From positions 1 through 64,000 of the forward strand of contig NZ_PYWX01000042.1 of NCBI RefSeq assembly GCF_003031675.1: 64,000 nucleotides of DNA. Reading direction: 5' to 3'. Numbering within the stretch: the first letter of the stretch is position 1; every line of letters starts with the position of its first letter. Shown in pieces: positions 1-8,466 of this stretch. The stretch comes from Pseudomonas palleroniana (GTDB taxonomy: Bacteria > Pseudomonadota > Gammaproteobacteria > Pseudomonadales > Pseudomonadaceae). Under the pieces are notes generated by a model. The model was not told where the DNA came from. It saw only the letters and a program-made list of their open reading frames with translations, and did not search any database. The position numbers and the translations under genes are program-made.

Positions 1-46
1 CCCTCCCACAGGTTGATGGTGTTTTTCTGACGCGGCTGCAAAAAAG

Positions 47-79
47 AAAAGGCCCGGTTTGCGTGGAACCGGGCCTTTT
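47..79 (-). terminator. Rho-independent terminator of the CoA-transferase/thiolase operon
   Basis: A perfect 13-bp stem (47-59 with 67-79) closes a 7-nt loop. Read on the minus strand it is followed by a T-rich run. It lies just past the thiolase stop codon, so it should end the minus-strand operon. Confidence 0.85.
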
Positions 80-96
80 CCGTAGTGCGCGTTGAA

Positions 97-1278
97 TCAG
101 TTGCGTTCGAGGGCGAGGGCTACGCCTTGGCCGCCACCGATGCACAGCGTCGCCAAGCCTTTCTTGGCATCACGCTTGATCATTTCATGCAGCAGGGTCA
201 CCAGTACGCGGCAGCCGGACGCACCGATCGGATGGCCGATGGCAATGGCACCGCCGTTGACGTTGACCTTGTCAGCGTCCCACTCCAACTCTTTACCCAC
301 CGCCAAAGACTGCGCGGCGAAAGCCTCGTTGGCTTCGATCAGGTCCAGGTCACCCAGTTTCCAACCGGCTTTGTCCAGGCAGCGGCGTGTCGCCGAGACC
401 GGGCCGATGCCCATGATGGCCGGGTCGACGCCGGCATTGGCGTAGCTGGCAATGCGCGCCAATACGGGCAGGCCGAGGGCGCGGGCTTTATCGGCGCTCA
501 TCAGCAGCACGGCAGCGGCGCCGTCATTGAGGCTGGAAGCGTTGCCGGCGGTGACGCTGCCGTCTTTCTTGAACGCAGGTTTGAGCTTGGCCAGGGATTC
601 GGCGGTGGTGCCGGCGCGGGGTTGTTCATCCACGGCGAAGGCGACGGGGTCGCCTTTGCGCTGGGGGATCAGGACTGGGGTGATCTCATCGACAAAGCGC
701 CCGGCCTCGATGGCGGCGACGGCCTTTTGTTGCGAGGCGGCGGCGAAGCTATCCTGGGCCTCACGGCTGATGCCGTACTTGTCCACCAGGTTTTCGGCGG
801 TGATACCCATGTGGTAGTCGTTGAACGCATCCCACAGGCCATCGGTGATCATGCTATCGATCATCTTGGCGTGGCCCATGCGCAAACCGGTGCGCGCGCC
901 AGGCAAGACGTACGGCGCCAGGCTCATGTTCTCCATGCCACCGGCAATGATCACCTCGGCGTCACCGCAACGGATGGCTTGGGCGCCCAGGTGCAGGGCC
1001 TTGAGGCCCGAACCGCAGACCTTGTTCAACGTCAGGCTGGGCACCGCGTGGGGCAAGCCGGCCAGGATCGAGGCCTGGCGCGCCGGGTTCTGGCCGGAGC
1101 CTGCGGTCAGTACCTGGCCGAGGATCACTTCATCCACCTGGGCCGGGTCCAGGCCGGTCTGCTCCAGCAGGCGGCGGATTACGGCAGCGCCCAGTTCCGG
1201 TGCCGGAATGCTGGCCAGTGAACCCTGGAAGCTGCCCACGGCGGTGCGGGTGGCAGCAACAATCACGACGTCTTGCAT
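97..1278 (-). CDS. atoB: Acetyl-CoA C-acetyltransferase (thiolase)
   Basis: This 393-residue protein is a biosynthetic/degradative thiolase that interconverts two acetyl-CoA with acetoacetyl-CoA in the cytoplasm. The N-terminus [18 protein letters not shown] is typical of the family. The acyl-accepting Cys lies in [10 protein letters not shown], the GHPIGASG block holds the catalytic His, and the last block CIGGGQG holds the second Cys. I chose the ATG at 1278, which has GAGG about 9 nt upstream. A GTG at 1293 is in frame but overlaps the upstream stop. It is the last gene of a three-gene minus-strand operon with both CoA-transferase subunits, so acetoacetyl-CoA made by the transferase would be cleaved here. 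The same order occurs in the P. aeruginosa dhcAB-atoB locus. Confidence 0.93.
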   Translation of the reverse strand: MQDVVIVAATRTAVGSFQGSLASIPAPELGAAVIRRLLEQTGLDPAQVDEVILGQVLTAGSGQNPARQASILAGLPHAVPSLTLNKVCGSGLKALHLGAQAIRCGDAEVIIAGGMENMSLAPYVLPGARTGLRMGHAKMIDSMITDGLWDAFNDYHMGITAENLVDKYGISREAQDSFAAASQQKAVAAIEAGRFVDEITPVLIPQRKGDPVAFAVDEQPRAGTTAESLAKLKPAFKKDGSVTAGNASSLNDGAAAVLLMSADKARALGLPVLARIASYANAGVDPAIMGIGPVSATRRCLDKAGWKLGDLDLIEANEAFAAQSLAVGKELEWDADKVNVNGGAIAIGHPIGASGCRVLVTLLHEMIKRDAKKGLATLCIGGGQGVALALERN

Positions 1279-1289
1279 GGAATCTGTCC

Positions 1290-1949
1290 TCACTGGAAGT
1301 GCATTTCTGGAACGTGGTCCGGGACAATCAGTTTACCGGCGGTCTTGCTCACAATCTCCTCGACGCTGACGCCAGGTGCGCGTTCCTTGAGGACAAAAGC
1401 GCCATTTTCGATTTCCAGGTAGGCCAGGTCCGTCAGTACACGCTTGATGCAGTTCGCGCCGGTCAGCGGCAGGCTGCATTGGCTGAGCAGCTTGGACTCA
1501 CCGTCCTTGGACGCGTGGGTCATGATCACGATGATGTTTTCCGCTCCGGCCACCAGGTCCATGGCACCGCCCATGCCTTTGACCAGCTTGCCGGGGATCA
1601 TCCACGAGGCGATGTTGCCTTGCACGTCCACTTCAAACGCACCGAGCACGGTCAGGTCGACATGGCCGCCGCGAATCATCGCGAAAGACTCGGCGGAGGA
1701 GAAGATCGAGGCGCCGATACGCGCGGTCACGGTCTGCTTGCCGGCATTGATCATGTCGGCATCGATGGTGTCTTCGGTCGGAAACGGGCCCATGCCCAGC
1801 AGACCGTTTTCCGACTGCAGCATCACTTCCATGCCTTCGGGAATGTAGTTGGCCACCAGGGTCGGAATGCCGATGCCGAGGTTGACGTAGAAACCGTCCT
1901 GCATTTCGCGGGCGACGCGTTGAGCCATTTGTTCGCGGGTAAGAGCCAT
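1290..1949 (-). CDS. 3-oxoacid CoA-transferase subunit B
   Basis: This 219-residue protein is the beta subunit of a two-subunit 3-oxoacid CoA-transferase (AtoA/ScoB/DhcB type). It moves CoA from a donor such as succinyl-CoA or acetyl-CoA to a 3-oxoacid. The [10 protein letters not shown] block contains the family's catalytic Glu. The [15 protein letters not shown] segment near the N-terminus is also typical. It lies 35 nt after the A subunit and its stop is 11 nt before the thiolase ATG, so the three are cotranscribed. The substrate could be acetoacetate or 3-dehydrocarnitine, and the sequence alone does not separate these. Confidence 0.92.
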   Translation of the reverse strand: MALTREQMAQRVAREMQDGFYVNLGIGIPTLVANYIPEGMEVMLQSENGLLGMGPFPTEDTIDADMINAGKQTVTARIGASIFSSAESFAMIRGGHVDLTVLGAFEVDVQGNIASWMIPGKLVKGMGGAMDLVAGAENIIVIMTHASKDGESKLLSQCSLPLTGANCIKRVLTDLAYLEIENGAFVLKERAPGVSVEEIVSKTAGKLIVPDHVPEMHFQ

Positions 1950-1984
1950 GTTTTTTTCCTCTTATTGTCTGGGCTGGAGGCGGA

Positions 1985-2683
1985 TTATTTGCGGACGGTG
2001 CGCTGTTCGATGCGCTTCTCGAAGGTGCCGCAGATGATCCGGTCGACGTAGATGCCAGGGGTGTGGATCTGCGCCGGGTCCAGCTCGCCCGGTTCGACGA
2101 TTTCCTCGACTTCGACCACGGTGATCTTGCCCGCAGTAGCGGCCAGCGGGTTGAAGTTCTGAGCGGTGTGGCGATAGATGACGTTGCCGAAGTGGTCGGC
2201 TTTCCAGCCTTTGACGATGGCGAAGTCACCGGTGATGGACTCTTCCATCAGGTAGGGGCGACCATTGAATTCGCGGGTTTCCTTGCCTTCTGCAACCGGA
2301 GTGCCGACACCGGTTGCGGTGAAGAAGGCCGGAATGCCGGCGCCGCCGGCGCGCATTTTTTCCGCCAGGGTGCCTTGGGGGGTCAATATCACTTCGATTT
2401 CGCCGCTGAGCAGCTGCTTCTCGAACAGTGCGTTTTCACCGACGTACGAAGCGATCACCTTGCTGATCTGCTTTTCTTCCAACAGCACGCCCAGGCCAAA
2501 ACCATCCACGCCGCAGTTGTTGGAAACCACGGTCAGGTTGCGGGTGCCTTTGCGCTTGATCTCGGCAATCAGGTTTTCCGGAATGCCACACAGGCCAAAA
2601 CCACCGGATAACACGGTCATGCCGTCTTCCAGGCCTGCCAGGGCTTCTTCATAGGACGCCACGCGTTTATCGAAACCTGCCAT
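1985..2683 (-). CDS. 3-oxoacid CoA-transferase subunit A
   Basis: This 232-residue alpha subunit pairs with the B subunit encoded next. The start [18 protein letters not shown] and the block [15 protein letters not shown] are typical of the AtoD/ScoA family. I chose the ATG at 2683 because AGAGG lies 7 nt upstream. The same frame stays open to 3148, but that extension runs antisense through the LysR gene and is not family-like. It is the first gene of the operon and lies divergent from a LysR gene, the probable regulator. The call could equally be written dhcA if the substrate is 3-dehydrocarnitine. Confidence 0.92.
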   Translation of the reverse strand: MAGFDKRVASYEEALAGLEDGMTVLSGGFGLCGIPENLIAEIKRKGTRNLTVVSNNCGVDGFGLGVLLEEKQISKVIASYVGENALFEKQLLSGEIEVILTPQGTLAEKMRAGGAGIPAFFTATGVGTPVAEGKETREFNGRPYLMEESITGDFAIVKGWKADHFGNVIYRHTAQNFNPLAATAGKITVVEVEEIVEPGELDPAQIHTPGIYVDRIICGTFEKRIEQRTVRK

Positions 2684-2755
2684 ACGCACCTCTTTTATTG
2701 TTTGTGGGCCAGCCAATGAACCGAGTGTTGCGCCGAAGCATTGATTTGTTAAGTT

Positions 2756-2784
2756 GTTTTTTAAGGTTGATTGATTTAAAAAAC
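2756..2784. promoter_or_regulatory. Inverted repeat in the divergent CoA-transferase/LysR promoter region
   Basis: GTTTTTTAA and its exact complement TTAAAAAAC are separated by 11 nt, between the CoA-transferase start (2683) and the LysR start (2817). LysR proteins usually bind such AT-rich dyads in a shared divergent promoter. That this is the site used here is inference. Confidence 0.4.
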
Positions 2785-2816
2785 AGCATAGTCGCCTGGC
2801 CGTTCGGAGTCGCCTC

Positions 2817-3719
2817 ATGACCGTTAAACAGATGCGTGCCTTTCTCGCCGTGGCCCAGAGCCTGAGTTTTGCCGCGGCCTGCGAGCGTCTGCACCTTTCC
2901 CAATCGGCGCTGAGCCTGACCATCAAGGGCCTGGAAGAGGGATTGGGCGGACGCTTGTTCAGCCGCAATACCCGTAACGTCGCGCTCACCCCTGAAGGTG
3001 AATCGCTGTTGCCGCTGGCGCGTCGGTTGATCGCCGACTGGGACAATGCCGAGGATGAACTACGCCAGCGCTTCACTTTGCAGCGCGGGCGCGTGACGGT
3101 GGCGGCGATGCCATCGTTCGCGGGCAACCTGTTACCGCCGATTCTCAAGATATTCCGCGAACGTTACCCCCAAGTGAACGTGACGGTGCACGACCTGATC
3201 AACGAGCAGGTACTGGAGATGGTGCGCGACCGGCAGGTGGAATTGGGAGTGGCGTTCGAGCCCTCCGAGGCTTCTTCGCTGGCGTTTACGCCGCTGTACC
3301 TGGACCGGTTCATCGCGGTTGTGCCGGGCGATTCACCCTTGGCCGAGCGCGTCGAAATCGACTGGAAAACCCTGTTGGCGCAACCGTTCATTACCTTGCA
3401 ACGGCCATCCACAGTGCGGGTCATGCTGGAGGAGCACCTCGGCGCCCTGCAGATGAAGCTGCCGGTGGCTCTGGAAAGCCATCAGTTAGCCACGGTGGGC
3501 AAGATGGTTGCCAGTGGATTGGGCGTCAGCGCCGTCCCCGCGTTATGTGCGCGGCAGATGGAGGAAGCGGGTGCCCACTGCATCACCTTGAGTGATCCGG
3601 TGATCGAAAGGCCCATTGGCGTGCTGACCAAGCCGGGGCATGAGCTTTCGGCGGCGGCGCAGGTATTGTTTGATATCTTCAGGGATGAAGCGGGGAAGGG
3701 CAGGTTTCCAACTTTCTAA
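2817..3719 (+). CDS. LysR-family transcriptional regulator of the CoA-transferase operon
   Basis: This 300-residue protein has an N-terminal winged HTH (about residues 1-60, [20 protein letters not shown]) and a C-terminal periplasmic-binding-like effector domain (about 90-290). It is transcribed away from the CoA-transferase operon with 133 bp between the starts, the standard arrangement for a LysR activator and its target. In P. aeruginosa the dhcAB operon has a regulator gene, dhcR, next to it, and this may be its counterpart. The ligand is unknown and could be a 3-oxoacid or 3-dehydrocarnitine. Confidence 0.88.
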   Translation: MTVKQMRAFLAVAQSLSFAAACERLHLSQSALSLTIKGLEEGLGGRLFSRNTRNVALTPEGESLLPLARRLIADWDNAEDELRQRFTLQRGRVTVAAMPSFAGNLLPPILKIFRERYPQVNVTVHDLINEQVLEMVRDRQVELGVAFEPSEASSLAFTPLYLDRFIAVVPGDSPLAERVEIDWKTLLAQPFITLQRPSTVRVMLEEHLGALQMKLPVALESHQLATVGKMVASGLGVSAVPALCARQMEEAGAHCITLSDPVIERPIGVLTKPGHELSAAAQVLFDIFRDEAGKGRFPTF

Positions 3720-3736
3720 GTACGGCCACTATAAAT

Positions 3737-3762
3737 ATGGGAGCTGGCTGGCCAGCTCCCAT
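3737..3762. terminator. Hairpin between two convergent genes
   Basis: A perfect 11-bp stem (3737-3747 with 3752-3762) has a 4-nt loop and lies between the LysR stop and the stop of the next, convergent gene. There is no clear T-run on either strand, so it may be a weak bidirectional terminator or an mRNA 3'-end stabiliser. Confidence 0.45.
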
Positions 3763-3786
3763 ACAAGGGTGAGTACTACTTGCCAT

Positions 3787-4116
3787 TTAGTAGTAGCGGT
3801 CGATCACTTTAACTTGTGAGTTGTCTTTGAAAGACGCCCACGCATTGTTAAGTGTGTCGAACACCTGCTCGATAAAGTTGCGATCAGCTGCAGCCTTCTT
3901 GCCGACATAACCCTGGCCGCGGCGGTACATCTTCAGGCGCGCCGCCAGTTCACGGTTATTGCGGTCGAACTCGGCTTCTTCGGTGTGGGGCGCCAGGCAG
4001 TCGATTTTCACTTCGCCCGATTTACCTACCCACAGGATATGGTCGTCGAGTGTGTCTTTCTGCGCTGCGAACATTTCAGCCAATTCATTGATAGTTGGTT
4101 GGTTGTTCAGATTCAT
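3787..4116 (-). CDS. Conserved hypothetical protein, 109 aa
   Basis: I do not recognise a named family. The protein is soluble, with no signal peptide or membrane segment. It starts MNLNNQPTINELAEMF and has many charged residues, with a Lys/Arg-rich stretch around residues 75-90 (RLKMYRRGQGYVGKKAA) and an aromatic end (DRYY). Codon use looks like that of the neighbours and it has an ATG start, so I take it as a real gene. It is monocistronic, convergent with the LysR gene, and followed upstream by a long non-coding stretch. Confidence 0.65.
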   Translation of the reverse strand: MNLNNQPTINELAEMFAAQKDTLDDHILWVGKSGEVKIDCLAPHTEEAEFDRNNRELAARLKMYRRGQGYVGKKAAADRNFIEQVFDTLNNAWASFKDNSQVKVIDRYY

Positions 4117-4587
4117 GTGTAAGCCCCTTGACCAGTTGGCGATCTATCAGTTGATTCACGTTAGTTGTCTCCGGTTCCGAAAACCGGGCGTCAGCGACTG
4201 TCTGCCGAATACGGGCAGGGTCTTGAACCTGATGCATGTAGTCTTGCTGATGAACTGCTACGCAATGGTTTCATAACGAAGACAAGCAGCGTTTGAGCTC
4301 CTTGTACCGAACCTTGCGGGCCGGTCAGCTTCATCAATCTGCCTTGTGGGCAGTGCACATCCGGAAAAAACAGCTCGGCGGTCAGACGAGCTTGTTCAAA
4401 ACACGGGTTACCGACGCTCCCGATCCGGGAGACGTCTAGATCATGCAAGGACAAAAACGTTACGTCAACGGTTATGTAGTGATTATTTTAAAGCACTACA
4501 TAAACTGCTGTAGGGACGGGGGCCTGCCGTAAAACGTGACTTGAGCGTCATTTATTGGAAGACAGGTCGAGGTCAAAAGTGGCTATG
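4117..4587. other. Non-coding stretch with a 10-bp inverted repeat
   Basis: I see no credible gene here. An 87-codon minus-strand ORF at 4191-4454 has no family features. The stretch holds a perfect 10-bp inverted repeat (4472-4481 with 4494-4503, 12-nt spacer, arm TTATGTAGTG). There is also a short palindrome CTCCCG-ATC-CGGGAG near 4417-4431. The REP complex starts at 4588. Confidence 0.5.
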
Positions 4588-4605
4588 TAGTGAGCGGGCT
4601 TGCCC

Positions 4606-4770
4606 TAATGCCAGTCAGTTAAGCGATAAAGCGGGCGATGAATAAATTGTGGGAGGGGGCTTGCTCCCGATGGACTGCGTAGCAGGCCCATTTTTGAGGC
4701 CGCTGCGCGGCCTATCGGGAGCAAGCCCCCTCCCACAGTGACCGCGTTAATCCTTAACTGACTGGCATTA
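4606..4770. mobile_element. MITE-like element, 165 bp, carrying a REPIN and flanked by a 10-bp target duplication
   Basis: Perfect 17-bp terminal inverted repeats bound the element: TAATGCCAGTCAGTTAA at 4606-4622 and its complement at 4754-4770. About ten further positions inside match imperfectly. GGGCTTGCCC occurs directly outside both ends (4596-4605 and 4771-4780) as a direct repeat. The element has no ORF and contains a GI-type REPIN (4648-4737). Structure and duplication indicate insertion by a transposase acting in trans. The responsible transposase family is not identified, and nothing in this window matches these ends. Confidence 0.7.
4648..4737. repeat. GI-type REPIN (two inverted REP arms)
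   Basis: The left arm starts TGTGGGAGGGGGCTTGCTCC and the right arm is its inverted copy ending TCCCACA. About 40 nt lie between the arms. The same arm occurs near 8361-8448 and 12877-12965. Confidence 0.85.
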
Positions 4771-4889
4771 GGGCTTGCCCCGCGCTGGGTGGCGCAGCCA
4801 CCCCAACAAGGATGCTGCGGTGTTTCAGAAAGGCCGAGGTAACTGGGTTTGGGGCGGCTGCGCCACCCAGCGCGGGGCAAGCCCGCTCA

Positions 4890-5741
4890 CTACAGGCATT
4901 TCAGTCGTTCGGCCAGCAGGGGTAGCAGCCGCTCGCAGGATGCTTCGATCTTCATCTGTAAAAGGTCGTCTGCGCGGGTCTTGCCCAGGTTGATGGCAAT
5001 CACCGGCTTGCCTTGCTCGATCATCGCTTTGCACAGGCGAAACGCTGAATAGGCCATCAGTGAGGAACCCACCACCAGCAAGCCTTCGGCGTGCGCCACC
5101 GCAGCCATTGCCTTGGCTGCCGTGGCTTGGGCGACATTCTCGCCAAAAAACACCACGTCCGGTTTCAACCGTTGCCCCTTGCAATGGGGGCAGTGGGGGA
5201 CCTGGAAGCGTTCTTCAAAGGCGGGGTCGAGCAATGTATCGCCGTCGGGCGCTTGTACGGCATCGACATCCGCCAGGTACGGGTTCTGGCTTTCCATCAC
5301 CCGTTGGATCAGATCGCGCTCGCTGCGCTGCTGGCAGTCCAGGCACAGCACCCGGTGCAGGCTGCCGTGCAGTTCGATCACATCATGACTGCCGGCCTGA
5401 TCATGCAGCGTGTCGACGTTTTGCGTGATCAAGCCGCTGATTTGTTCGCGGCGTTGCAACTCGGCCAGTGCCAGATGCGCCTTGTTTGGTTGTGCAATGC
5501 GCACCCGTGGCCAGCCCAACATGGCGCGAGCCCAGTAACGACGCCGCGCCTGCGGGGTGGCCAGGAACTCCTGATACATCATGGGCGCCTTGCCCCGGCG
5601 CACGCCCTCGCTGTCGCGATAATCGGGAATGCCCGACGACGTGCTGATCCCTGCACCGGTCAGTACCAGAAAGCGCCGTTCGGTCATGGCCTGGTGCAGG
5701 GTGTCGAGGTGGTCTTCCTGATGTTCCAGCGTATCCAGCAT
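4890..5741 (-). CDS. Sir2-family NAD-dependent protein deacetylase
   Basis: This 283-residue sirtuin would remove acyl groups from lysines using NAD+ and release nicotinamide. Motifs in order are LTGAGISTSSGIPDYRD (NAD binding, residues about 28-44), TQNVDTLHDQAG, and ELHGSLHRVLCLDC with the catalytic His and the first Zn Cys. A second Cys pair (PHCPHCKG) follows, and the GSSLMAYSAF block comes near the end. Its ATG is 9 nt after the CBS gene stop and has AGGGGA upstream, so it is cotranscribed with that gene. The last codon and the TAG stop lie at the edge of a REP arm, so the REP supplies the end of the ORF. Confidence 0.92.
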   Translation of the reverse strand: MLDTLEHQEDHLDTLHQAMTERRFLVLTGAGISTSSGIPDYRDSEGVRRGKAPMMYQEFLATPQARRRYWARAMLGWPRVRIAQPNKAHLALAELQRREQISGLITQNVDTLHDQAGSHDVIELHGSLHRVLCLDCQQRSERDLIQRVMESQNPYLADVDAVQAPDGDTLLDPAFEERFQVPHCPHCKGQRLKPDVVFFGENVAQATAAKAMAAVAHAEGLLVVGSSLMAYSAFRLCKAMIEQGKPVIAINLGKTRADDLLQMKIEASCERLLPLLAERLKCL

Positions 5742-5749
5742 GGGTTCCC

Positions 5750-6190
5750 CTATTCGCCGCGGATGTACTGCTCCAACTGCTTGATCAGGTCAGCCTGGCT
5801 GGCGATGGCTTCCTTCACCAGGTCTCCGATGGACAGCAGGCCCAGCAGTTTGCCGTTTTCGACCACGGGCAGGTGACGAAGGTGGCCGTCGGTCATGATG
5901 TTCATGCACTCATCGACCTTTTTGTGAGTGTCGACGGTTATCACCGGAGAACTCATCACCTCATGAACCTTGGTCGTGACTGACGATAGCCCCTTGAGCA
6001 TGATTTTGCGTGCGTAATCCCGTTCGCTGATGATCCCTACCACTACGCCTTCCTTGACCACCGGCAGGGCCCCGACGTTTTTCTCCGACATACGAACCAG
6101 TGCTTCAAATACGGTGTGGTCCCATTGGATGGTATGGACGTCCTGGTTTTTCTGGTCCTTGGCTTTAAGCACTTCTGCAACGGTTTTCAT
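5750..6190 (-). CDS. CBS-domain protein
   Basis: This 146-residue protein consists of a tandem CBS pair (Bateman module), roughly residues 15-70 and 80-140. The blocks GIISERDYARKIMLKG and GLLSIGDLVKEAI are typical. Such proteins usually bind adenosine ligands (AMP, ATP, NADH) and regulate partners. The partner here is unknown. I chose the ATG at 6190, with GGAG 8 nt upstream, over an in-frame GTG at 6199. It lies 8 nt upstream of the sirtuin, itself an NAD+ user, so a link to nucleotide status is possible but inferred. Confidence 0.88.
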   Translation of the reverse strand: MKTVAEVLKAKDQKNQDVHTIQWDHTVFEALVRMSEKNVGALPVVKEGVVVGIISERDYARKIMLKGLSSVTTKVHEVMSSPVITVDTHKKVDECMNIMTDGHLRHLPVVENGKLLGLLSIGDLVKEAIASQADLIKQLEQYIRGE

Positions 6191-6321
6191 GGCGGCCACT
6201 CCGGTGTTGTTGTTAGGAAGTCAGGGTCCTCCTACAGAATCCTAGACGGGCCACTGGGCCGCAAGGTCCAAAGCGGCGTTAAACCTGTCGAAAAGCGTCA
6301 TTCGCTGGATTTTTTTGACGG

Positions 6322-8271
6322 TTACCCGCTGTTTGCGGGCTTTTTCCCCCGCCTTGGGGCGGCTGCGGCCTTGCGGGGTGCGCTTTTTCGTTTCTTTTTC
6401 CAAGGGGGAGCACTTTTGCCGCCAGGGCTTGCCGGGCCAGTGATGGTCATGCGCATGCCGTTGCAGCGAGCCACTTGCTTGCTCATCCAGGCCGCTTGTT
6501 TGGCGACGAATTCTTCCAGGCTCATTTCTCCGCTTTGCACCATGTCCAGCGCCTGTTCCCAGATTGCGGTAGTGCCGGGGTCGGCGATAGCGCGGGGCAC
6601 TGCGTCGATCAGGCTGAATGCCGCCGGGGTGGCGCAGAGCGCCTTGCCGTTTTTCACCAGGTACCCACGGTCCAACAGCCCCTGGATGATCCCGGCGCGA
6701 GTGGCTTCGGTGCCGATACCGGTAGTGTCCTTGAGCTTTTGCTTGAGCAGCGGGTCTTCCACCAGCTTGGCGACGTTTTTCATCGCCTTGATCAGGTCGC
6801 CTTCGGTGAAGGGTTTGGGGGGCTGGGTCCACAGGTCTTTCAGGTTGACCTTGGCTACGCTGCAGTCCTGACCTTGCACCAATGTCGGCAAAGCCTGCGG
6901 GGCCGGCGCCTCGCGGCCTTTGGCGGGCGCCAGCGCTTCGGGCAAGGCGCGCTTCCATCCCGGCTCGATGATCACTTTACCGACGGCGCGCAACGCCTGG
7001 CCTGCACAGTCAAAGTCCGCCTGGGTGCGATCGTACTCGTGGTTGGGCAGGAACTGCGCCAGGTAGCGCGCGCGAACCAGGGTGTAAACGGCGCGGTGTT
7101 TGCCGGTCAGTTGGGTGACGTCCTTGCCGGCTCCCGTGGGAATGATGCCGTGGTGCGCGCTGACCTTGGCGTCGTTCCACGCCCGTGAGCGGCGCTGCGG
7201 GTCGACATGGGGCATCAGTTCATTCAGCGTCGCGTCCGCCCGCGCCAGTGCGGCAAGAATGTTCGACGCTTCGTGGTGCTGGCTCAGCGGCAGGTAGCCG
7301 CAATCACTGCGCGGGTAGGTGATGACCTTGTGGGTTTCGTACAGCGACTGGGCGATGTCCAGGGTTTCCTGGGCGCCGAGGCCGAGCTTCTTCGAGCAGA
7401 TTTCCTGCAGGGTGCCCAGGTCGAAGGGCAGGGGGGCCACCTCGCGCATGCGCTCGGTACGCAACTTCATCAATCGCGCGGTGGCGGCGTGGCTCATGGC
7501 GTCGGCCGCCTCCCGAGCCAGCTGTGGGTTGAGGCAACGACCCTGGTCGTCGCAGGCATCTTCGCCTGCACGCCATTGGGCGGTGAAGGTCATGCGCTCG
7601 TGGCGCAGGTCGACATCGATGGCCCAGTAGGCCACCGGCACGAAGTCGGCGATGCTGCGGTCGCGGTCCACCACCAGGCGCAAGGTTGGCGTCTGTACCC
7701 GGCCTACCGGCAATACGCCCTGATAACCGGATTGGCGCCCGAGCAGGGTGAACAAGCGGCTCATGTTCATACCGATCAGCCAGTCGGCGCGTGAACGGCC
7801 GAGGGCCGAGTGATACAGGCTGAAGGTTTCAGCGCCGGGCTTGAGTGCGGCCAGGGCCTTGCGAATGGAGGCGTCATCCAGCGCCGACAGCCACAACCGC
7901 TGGATGGCCCCGCGATAGCGGCAATGCTCTATCAGTTCACGGGCGATCATTTCACCCTCGCGGTCGGCGTCGGTGGCGATCACCAACTCCTGGGCTTCCC
8001 CCAGCAGACGCTTGACCGCCTTGAACTGGCTGGCGGTCTTGGGCTTGACCAGCATCTTCCACTTCTGCGGGACGATCGGCAGGTCGGCCAGTACCCAGCG
8101 TTTGTATTTGGCGTCGTAGGCATCCGGCGGGGCGGTTTCCAGCAGGTGGCCGATGCACCAGGTGACTGTGACCCCAATGCCCAGCCAGCACCCGTCGCCG
8201 CGCCGGCTGGCGCCGAGCACGGCCGCGATATCTTTGGCCTGGGAGGGTTTTTCACAAAGGTACAGCCGCAT
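6322..8271 (-). CDS. topB: DNA topoisomerase III
   Basis: This 649-residue type IA topoisomerase is close to the size of E. coli TopB (653). It starts MRLYLCEKPSQAKDIAAVLG (TOPRIM domain), with the acidic triad in TDADREGEMIA at residues about 100-110. The catalytic Tyr is in ITYPRSDCGYLP. VGRVQTPTLRLVVDRD is another family block. The tail is rich in Lys/Arg/Ala/Pro and probably binds DNA. It decatenates DNA and resolves recombination intermediates. Earlier in-frame starts exist at 8277 and 8280. I prefer 8271 from the family N-terminus, since no strong ribosome site decides it. Confidence 0.94.
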   Translation of the reverse strand: MRLYLCEKPSQAKDIAAVLGASRRGDGCWLGIGVTVTWCIGHLLETAPPDAYDAKYKRWVLADLPIVPQKWKMLVKPKTASQFKAVKRLLGEAQELVIATDADREGEMIARELIEHCRYRGAIQRLWLSALDDASIRKALAALKPGAETFSLYHSALGRSRADWLIGMNMSRLFTLLGRQSGYQGVLPVGRVQTPTLRLVVDRDRSIADFVPVAYWAIDVDLRHERMTFTAQWRAGEDACDDQGRCLNPQLAREAADAMSHAATARLMKLRTERMREVAPLPFDLGTLQEICSKKLGLGAQETLDIAQSLYETHKVITYPRSDCGYLPLSQHHEASNILAALARADATLNELMPHVDPQRRSRAWNDAKVSAHHGIIPTGAGKDVTQLTGKHRAVYTLVRARYLAQFLPNHEYDRTQADFDCAGQALRAVGKVIIEPGWKRALPEALAPAKGREAPAPQALPTLVQGQDCSVAKVNLKDLWTQPPKPFTEGDLIKAMKNVAKLVEDPLLKQKLKDTTGIGTEATRAGIIQGLLDRGYLVKNGKALCATPAAFSLIDAVPRAIADPGTTAIWEQALDMVQSGEMSLEEFVAKQAAWMSKQVARCNGMRMTITGPASPGGKSAPPWKKKRKSAPRKAAAAPRRGKKPANSG

Positions 8272-8360
8272 GGTCATCACATCAGATCGGGTTGATGCCT
8301 TGCAGGATGCGCAGTTGGAGGGTTTTGATCAACTGTTATCTGTATGGATGTACAGCAAAA

Positions 8361-8448
8361 TGTGAGGGGGGCTTGTTTGCGATGGCGGTGCTTCAGTCAC
8401 AAGTGCATTGACTGAGCGACCGCTATCGGGAGCAAGCCCCCTCCCACA
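8361..8448. repeat. GI-type REPIN, left arm degenerate
   Basis: The right arm reads ATCGGGAGCAAGCCCCCTCC and ends CCACA at 8448. The left arm (8361 on) is a decayed version in which the central palindrome is mutated. It sits between the topB promoter region and the 3' end of the convergently placed transporter operon. Confidence 0.75.
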
Positions 8449-8466
8449 AGGGATCAGCAGAGCGGA

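Larger units (their letters stand above)
4588..4892. repeat. GIII-type REPIN interrupted by a small inserted element
   Basis: The right arm (to 4892) reads, as reverse complement, TAGTGAGCGGGCTTGCCCCG followed by CGCTGGGTGGCGCAGCC. The matching left arm is split. Its first 18 nt are at 4588-4605 and the rest resumes at 4781. Removing 4606-4780 restores a perfect left arm. The right end overlaps the 3' end of the sirtuin gene. The names GI/GII/GIII follow the REPIN groups described for P. fluorescens SBW25, and assignment is by eye. Confidence 0.8.

Noticed and set aside
1985..3148. 387-codon version of CoA-transferase subunit A
   Set aside because: The extra 155 codons are antisense to the LysR gene, and the family N-terminus and ribosome site fit 2683.
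4191..4454. 87-codon minus-strand ORF
   Set aside because: No ribosome site, no family likeness and odd composition. More likely non-coding.
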